Source: an uncultured Bacteroidaceae bacterium (GTDB lineage: Bacteria; Bacteroidota; Bacteroidia; Bacteroidales; Bacteroidaceae). From it: a stretch of DNA of 38,582 nt. The position numbers were made by a program, and so were the translations under genes. Location: NCBI GenBank assembly GCA_944320785.1, contig CALUIR010000027.1, forward strand, positions 1 to 38,582, read 5' to 3'. Below the pieces are notes generated by a model. The model was not told where the DNA came from, searched no databases, and saw only the letters and a list, made by a program, of their open reading frames with translations. Below, one piece after another: positions 33,944 through 38,582 of this stretch (positions within the stretch are counted from its first letter, which is position 1; the number at the start of each line of letters is the position of its first letter).

Positions 33944-35374
33944 TTATCTTTTTTCTAATAGGACGACATTCTCCACGTGCTGTGTGTGGGGGAACATGTC
34001 AACGGGCTGCACGGCCTTCACGCGGTATCCCGCGTCCATCATGGCGAGGTCGCGGGCTTGCGTGGCGGGGTTGCAGCTGACGTAAACGATGCGCGAGGGC
34101 GCAGCTTTCAGGATGACTTGGACGACACCGGGGTGCATGCCGGCGCGTGGCGGGTCGGTGATGATGACATCGGGGCGGCCTTCCTGCCGGATGAAGTCTT
34201 CGGTCAGGATGTCTTTCATGTCGCCGGCATAGAAGCGTGTGTTGCCGATGCCGTTGATTTGCGAATTGGCCTTGGCGTCTTCGATGGCTTCAGGCACATA
34301 TTCGATGCCGGTGACTTGGCGAGCTTGCCGCGCCACGAAGTTGGCGATGGTGCCGGTGCCTGTATAGAGGTCGTACACCTGTTCGTTGCCGGTCAGCCCG
34401 GCAAAGTCCCTTGCTGTTTTATATAATAGGTATGCCTGTCCGGAATTGGTCTGGTAGAACGACTTGGGGCCGACCTTGAACCGCAGGCCGTCCATTTCCT
34501 CGAAGATGTGGCCGGTGCCTTTGAACACCTGCACGTCGAGGTCGTTGAACGTGTCGTTGCATTTGTTGTTGACCACGTATTGCAGCGAAGTGATTTGCGG
34601 GAAGCGCCCGGCCACGAAGGAGAGCAGTTCCTGGAACAAGGCCATCTCGTGTCCTCCCGTGATTTTGCAGGAGAGTATCACCATGAGTTCCCCGGTGGAA
34701 GAGGTGCGGACAACCAGGTTGCGGAGCATGCCTTCCTGCGTGCGGAGGTTGAAGAAAGGGTAGCGGCGTTCGTAGGCATAGTCGCGGACGGCATTGCGGA
34801 TTTGGTTGGAGATGTCGTCCTGCAGCCAGCATTTCTCAATGGCCAGCACTTTGTCAAACGCGCCGGGGATGTGGAATCCCACGGCATTCATCTGTTCGTA
34901 CACCACGTTGGCCTTCACTTCTTCTTCCGTCAGCCACCGTTTGTTGGAAAAGGTGTATTCCAGCTTGTTGCGGTAGAAACGGGTCTGCGCCGATCCGATG
35001 ATGGGGAGGATTTCCGGCAGTTCCACCTTGCCGATGCGCGACAGGTTGTCGGCCACCTGCTTTTGCTTGTACTTGAGTTGTTCCTCGTAGGGGAGGCATT
35101 GCCATTTGCATCCGCCGCAAACGCCATAGTGCTGGCAGAACGGCACGGCCCTGACAGGGCTGTATGCATGGAAGCGCACGGCGACGGCTTCTGCGTAATG
35201 GTTCTTTTTCCGGGTCAGCTTCAGATCAACAACATCGCCGGGGACGGCGAACGGGACGAAAACCACCATGTCGTCCACCCTTGCCAAAGCTTTGCCTTCA
35301 GCGGCCACGTCGGTGATGGTGACCTTCTCTAAAACAGGGAGTTCTTTCTTCTTGCGTGCCACTATATGAAACAT
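33944..35374 (-). CDS. rlmD: 23S rRNA (uracil-C5)-methyltransferase, RlmD/TrmA family
   Basis: This 476-residue AdoMet-dependent enzyme methylates C5 of a 23S rRNA uridine (U1939 in E. coli for RlmD; some relatives modify U747 or tRNA U54). An N-terminal TRAM domain (residues ~10-65) is followed by [4Fe-4S] cysteines in CQHYGVCGGCKWQC (Cys80, 86, 89), with a fourth in EKCW. The AdoMet motif is VYDLYTGTGTIANF, the IITDPPRAGMHPG motif follows, and the nucleophile Cys is in YVSCNPATQARDL, with the base Glu in HVENVV. The start at 35374 (MFHIVARKKK) was chosen over seven extra residues. A -7 box TACTTTTG is at 35393-35400 on the minus strand. Confidence 0.9.
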   Translation of the reverse strand: MFHIVARKKKELPVLEKVTITDVAAEGKALARVDDMVVFVPFAVPGDVVDLKLTRKKNHYAEAVAVRFHAYSPVRAVPFCQHYGVCGGCKWQCLPYEEQLKYKQKQVADNLSRIGKVELPEILPIIGSAQTRFYRNKLEYTFSNKRWLTEEEVKANVVYEQMNAVGFHIPGAFDKVLAIEKCWLQDDISNQIRNAVRDYAYERRYPFFNLRTQEGMLRNLVVRTSSTGELMVILSCKITGGHEMALFQELLSFVAGRFPQITSLQYVVNNKCNDTFNDLDVQVFKGTGHIFEEMDGLRFKVGPKSFYQTNSGQAYLLYKTARDFAGLTGNEQVYDLYTGTGTIANFVARQARQVTGIEYVPEAIEDAKANSQINGIGNTRFYAGDMKDILTEDFIRQEGRPDVIITDPPRAGMHPGVVQVILKAAPSRIVYVSCNPATQARDLAMMDAGYRVKAVQPVDMFPHTQHVENVVLLEKR

Positions 35375-35447
35375 GTAAAATGAAATCCGGCGCAAAAGTA
35401 CGGAAATTCAGCGAATGTGCAGGCATGGGGAGGGCAATATTCTAAGG

Positions 35448-35630
35448 GAAAAGTCCGGCTTGCCCGTGCAGGAAACCCCATTCATGCGGGCAACTTCTTC
35501 ATCTTTAGGTTAAAGATGTGCATCCTTAGCCTAAGGATATGCATCTTTAGGCTAGAGATACACATCCTTAGGCTAAGGATAAAGTTCCCACCGGGGCAAT
35601 AGGCCTTTCCCATGCGGGCAGGCGGAGGTT
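35448..35630. repeat. Intergenic palindrome element, copy 3 (four 17-bp palindromes at exact 21-bp spacing)
   Basis: Palindromes at 35501-35517, 35522-35538, 35543-35559 and 35564-35580 follow ATCYTTAGSYTARAGAT-like patterns; the last, ATCCTTAGGCTAAGGAT, is perfect. The array runs into AAAGTTCCC. The left flank carries TCCGGCTTGCCCGTGC (about 35454-35469) and CATGCGGGCAACTTC; the right flank carries TTTCCCATGCGGGCAGGCGG. These flanks resemble each other in inverted orientation. The element fills the gap between the divergent rlmD and ppdK (35375-35767); no gene is seen. Confidence 0.85.
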
Positions 35631-35699
35631 CCCATCCCGCCTTCTCACGCCTTTTTCCCGCCTGGATGCAATTTATCGCATCATTTTCCTTTAAAAAGC

Positions 35700-35730
35700 T
35701 TTGAGAATGGTGAAATAAATTTTAGATTTG
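35700..35730 (+). promoter_or_regulatory. Promoter for ppdK
   Basis: TTTG (35700-35703), 19 bp, then TAGATTTG (35723-35730), 37 bases before the ATG at 35768. Confidence 0.85.
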
Positions 35731-35767
35731 CGCGAAAGAAAAAACTACTCAAAACAAACATTAAAAA

Positions 35768-38494
35768 ATGGATAAGAAAAGAGTCTATACCTTTGGTAAC
35801 GGCCATGCGGAAGGCAAGGCTGACATGAGAAACCTTTTAGGAGGCAAGGGAGCCAATTTGGCAGAAATGAACCTGATAGGCGTCCCAGTGCCGCCCGGGT
35901 TCACGATTACGACGGAAGTCTGCAATGAATATTTTGAAATGGGGAAAGAAAAAGTCGTCGCCTTGCTCAAAGAAGATGTCGAGAAATCCATCCGGCACAT
36001 CGAGTCACTGATGAACTCCACGTTCGGCGACGTGCAGAACCCCTTGTTGGTGTCCGTGCGTTCAGGCGCACGCGCCTCCATGCCGGGCATGATGGACACC
36101 ATCCTCAACCTCGGCCTGAACGATGAAGTAGTGGAGGGGCTGGCATGCAAGACGGGCAACACGCGTTTCGCATGGGATTCCTACCGCCGCTTCGTGCAAA
36201 TGTACGGCGATGTGGTGTTAGGGATGAAGCCCGCCAACAAGGATGATATCGACCCCTTCGAGGAAATCATCGAGGACGTGAAGGCCGAAAAAGGCGTCAA
36301 ATTGGACAACGAGTTGGAAACAGGGGACCTGAAAGAACTGGTCGCCCGCTTCAAAGCCGCCGTGAAGGCAAAGACCGGGCAGGATTTCCCCTCCAACGCT
36401 TACGAGCAACTGTGGGGTGCCATCTGCGCCGTGTTCGACTCGTGGATGAACGAACGCGCCATCATCTACCGCAAGATGGAAGGCATCCCCGCCGAATGGG
36501 GAACGGCCGTCAACGTGCAGGCCATGGTATTCGGCAACATGGGCAACACTTCCGCCACCGGCGTGTGCTTCTCGCGTGACGCGGCCACCGGCGAGGACCT
36601 CTTCAACGGCGAATACCTCATCAACGCCCAAGGCGAGGACGTAGTGGCCGGCATCCGCACGCCCCAACAAATCACGAAAATCGGATCGCAGCGTTGGGCA
36701 GACCTGGCAGGCATCCCAGAAGAAGAACGACAGGCTAAATACCCGTCCATGGAAGAAGCCATGCCGGAGATTTACAAAGAGCTGGATGCGCTCCAAACCA
36801 AGTTGGAGAACCACTACAAGGACATGCAGGACATGGAGTTCACCGTGCAGGAAGGGAAATTGTGGTTCTTGCAGACCCGCAACGGCAAGCGCACCGGCGC
36901 GGCCATGGTGAAAATCGCCATGGACCTGCTCCGCCAAGGCATGATTGACGAAAAGACCGCATTGCAGCGCGTGGAACCGAACAAGTTGGACGAACTGCTT
37001 CACCCCGTGTTCAACAAAGAGGCCCTGCAACGGGCAAAAGTGCTGACACGCGGGTTGCCCGCTTCACCGGGCGCAGCAGCAGGCCAAATCGTGTTTTTCG
37101 CAGAAGATGCCGCCGACTGGCATGCGGCAGGCAAGCAGGTGGTGATGGTGCGCATCGAAACATCGCCGGAAGACCTGGCCGGCATGGCGGCAGCCGAAGG
37201 CATCCTGACCGCGCGCGGCGGAATGACCTCGCACGCAGCCGTTGTGGCACGTGGCATGGGAAAATGCTGCGTGTCAGGCGCAGGGGCTTTGAACATCGAC
37301 TACAAGAACCGTACGGTGGAAATAGACGGCACTGTGCTGAAAGAAGGCGACTTCATCTCCATCAACGGCAGTACAGGTGAAGTTTACCTCGGCAAGGTAG
37401 AAACGAAAGCAGCCGAATTGTCGGGCGACTTCGCCGAACTGATGAAGCTAGCCGACAAATACAGCCGCCTGCAAGTCCGCACCAATGCCGACACGCCGCA
37501 CGATGCCCTTGTGGCACGCAGCTTCGGCGCAGTGGGCATCGGGCTTTGCCGAACGGAACACATGTTCTTCGAAGGCGAGAAAATCAAAGCCATGCGCGAA
37601 ATGATTTTGGCAGAAACGCCGGAAGGCCGCAGCAAGGCTTTAGCCAAAATATTGCCGTACCAGCAAGCCGACTTCAAAGGCATTTTCAAGGCCATGGCCG
37701 GCTACCCGGTGACCGTCCGCCTGCTTGACCCGCCTTTGCATGAGTTCGTTCCACACGACTTGAAAGGACAACAGGAAATGGCTGATGCAATGGGCGTAAG
37801 CCTGCAATACATCCAACAACGTGTGGAATCATTGTGCGAACACAACCCGATGTTGGGGCATCGTGGCTGCCGCCTTGGAAACACTTACCCGGAAATCACC
37901 CAGATGCAGACACGTGCCATCTTGGGCGCCGCGCTCGAACTGAAGAAGGAAGGCGTGGAAACTTATCCTGAAATCATGGTTCCGTTGACCGGCATCCTTT
38001 ATGAATTCCAAGAACAAGAGAAAGTAATCCGTGCAGAAGCCGAAAAGCTTTTTGCCGAAGCAGGCGACCGCATCGACTTCAAGGTGGGTACCATGATTGA
38101 AATCCCGCGTGCCGCACTGACGGCGGACCGCATAGCTTCGTCAGCCGAGTTCTTCTCATTCGGGACCAACGACTTGACTCAAATGACGTTCGGCTATTCA
38201 CGTGATGACATTGCTTCCTTCCTCCCCGTTTATCTGGAGAAAAAGATTCTGAAAGTTGACCCATTCCAAGTACTTGACCAAAACGGAGTGGGGCAATTGA
38301 TTCGCATGGCCACTGAGAAAGGCCGCAAAGTCCGTCCAGACTTGAAATGTGGCATCTGTGGCGAACACGGCGGCGAACCTTCATCTGTCAAATTCTGCCA
38401 TAAGGTCGGCTTGAATTATGTCAGTTGTTCCCCGTTCCGCGTGCCGATTGCACGTCTGGCGGCGGCGCAGGCTGCGATAGAGGATACTCTCTAA
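35768..38494 (+). CDS. ppdK: Pyruvate, phosphate dikinase
   Basis: PPDK interconverts pyruvate + ATP + Pi and PEP + AMP + PPi, linking glycolysis and gluconeogenesis; in anaerobes it often works in the glycolytic direction. The 908-residue protein has the N-terminal ATP-grasp domain (VYTFGNG, LLGGKGANLAEM, SVRSGARASMPGMMDT). The swivelling phosphohistidine domain follows with GGMTSHAAVVARGMGKCC (His489, and the Thr two residues before it that regulators phosphorylate in plants). The PEP/pyruvate barrel ends in CGICGEHGGEP with Cys864. All key residues are present. It is a single-gene unit with strong promoter and terminator, downstream of the palindrome array. Confidence 0.98.
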   Translation: MDKKRVYTFGNGHAEGKADMRNLLGGKGANLAEMNLIGVPVPPGFTITTEVCNEYFEMGKEKVVALLKEDVEKSIRHIESLMNSTFGDVQNPLLVSVRSGARASMPGMMDTILNLGLNDEVVEGLACKTGNTRFAWDSYRRFVQMYGDVVLGMKPANKDDIDPFEEIIEDVKAEKGVKLDNELETGDLKELVARFKAAVKAKTGQDFPSNAYEQLWGAICAVFDSWMNERAIIYRKMEGIPAEWGTAVNVQAMVFGNMGNTSATGVCFSRDAATGEDLFNGEYLINAQGEDVVAGIRTPQQITKIGSQRWADLAGIPEEERQAKYPSMEEAMPEIYKELDALQTKLENHYKDMQDMEFTVQEGKLWFLQTRNGKRTGAAMVKIAMDLLRQGMIDEKTALQRVEPNKLDELLHPVFNKEALQRAKVLTRGLPASPGAAAGQIVFFAEDAADWHAAGKQVVMVRIETSPEDLAGMAAAEGILTARGGMTSHAAVVARGMGKCCVSGAGALNIDYKNRTVEIDGTVLKEGDFISINGSTGEVYLGKVETKAAELSGDFAELMKLADKYSRLQVRTNADTPHDALVARSFGAVGIGLCRTEHMFFEGEKIKAMREMILAETPEGRSKALAKILPYQQADFKGIFKAMAGYPVTVRLLDPPLHEFVPHDLKGQQEMADAMGVSLQYIQQRVESLCEHNPMLGHRGCRLGNTYPEITQMQTRAILGAALELKKEGVETYPEIMVPLTGILYEFQEQEKVIRAEAEKLFAEAGDRIDFKVGTMIEIPRAALTADRIASSAEFFSFGTNDLTQMTFGYSRDDIASFLPVYLEKKILKVDPFQVLDQNGVGQLIRMATEKGRKVRPDLKCGICGEHGGEPSSVKFCHKVGLNYVSCSPFRVPIARLAAAQAAIEDTL

Positions 38495-38512
38495 AAACAT
38501 CTTAGGCATTGA

Positions 38513-38554
38513 TTTAGGCTGTAATGTCCTGTATGACAGGCGTTACAGCCTAAA
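38513..38554 (+). terminator. Terminator of ppdK
   Basis: TTTAGGCTGTAA (38513-38524) pairs with TTACAGCCTAAA (38543-38554), continued after a small bulge by CCTGT/ACAGG around a 3-base loop. CTGTTTTTATA follows. Confidence 0.9.
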
Positions 38555-38582
38555 CTGTTTTTATACGGTTCGTTCATTTGAC

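Noticed and set aside
35500-35580. CRISPR-like array
   Set aside because: The units are 17-bp palindromes with 3-4-bp spacers, far too short for spacers, and there are no cas genes in the window.

Overview
The window is chromosomal DNA from a member of the Bacteroidota, most likely the order Bacteroidales (Bacteroides/Phocaeicola-like). The signs are surface proteins with type IX secretion (T9SS) C-terminal sorting domains, many lipoproteins, Bacteroidetes promoters (TTG or TTTG, 18-21 bp, then TAnnTTTG) in front of most transcription units, little use of Shine-Dalgarno sites, and a TPR - thrS - infC - rpmI - rplT gene order. I see no phage, insertion sequence, CRISPR array or rRNA. The species cannot be named from the sequence alone.

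Layout. 1-5.8 kb: two tandem minus-strand paralogues, each a secreted protein of six ~110-residue CARDB-like modules plus a T9SS sorting domain, each followed by a hairpin terminator. 6.0 kb: tRNA-Arg(TCT) with its own promoter and terminator. 6.2-11.0 kb: minus-strand pair of a long-chain acyl-CoA ligase and an AddA/RecB-like helicase-nuclease, 4 bp apart. 11.1-15.3 kb: divergent lipoproteins, an aldose 1-epimerase (minus) and a large transglutaminase-like protein with a thioredoxin-like C-terminus (plus). 15.5-18.1 kb: a small cupin protein converging on a GH29 fucosidase-cutC operon. 18.3-22.3 kb: a MATE exporter divergent from a HAD phosphatase, then panB with a membrane acyltransferase. 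22.6-28.8 kb: a redoxin-like protein lacking CXXC, a TPR protein, then thrS, infC, rpmI and rplT. 29.0-32.3 kb: a membrane-anchored AraC regulator and a GC-rich beta-helix-like surface protein broken by a one-base frameshift but still ending in a T9SS domain. 32.4-35.4 kb: an outer-membrane beta-barrel protein and the rRNA-modification pair rlmD - RluA-type synthase. 35.8-38.5 kb: ppdK with a strong terminator.

Most coding content is ordinary housekeeping and glycan-related metabolism. The unusual material is largely non-coding. A dispersed intergenic element occurs near 82-222, 12.4-12.5 kb and 35.4-35.6 kb. It is built from 17-bp palindromes, repeated every 21 bp at two of the sites, and from shared flanking GC-rich modules. 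A cluster of very strong hairpins lies at 23.13-23.26 kb, and a 12-bp inverted repeat enclosing a 10-bp palindrome overlaps the cupin promoter. The other notable points are the T9SS cargo genes (near-identical sorting domains on diverged passengers, and the frameshifted GC-rich cargo) and the redoxin without its active-site cysteines.
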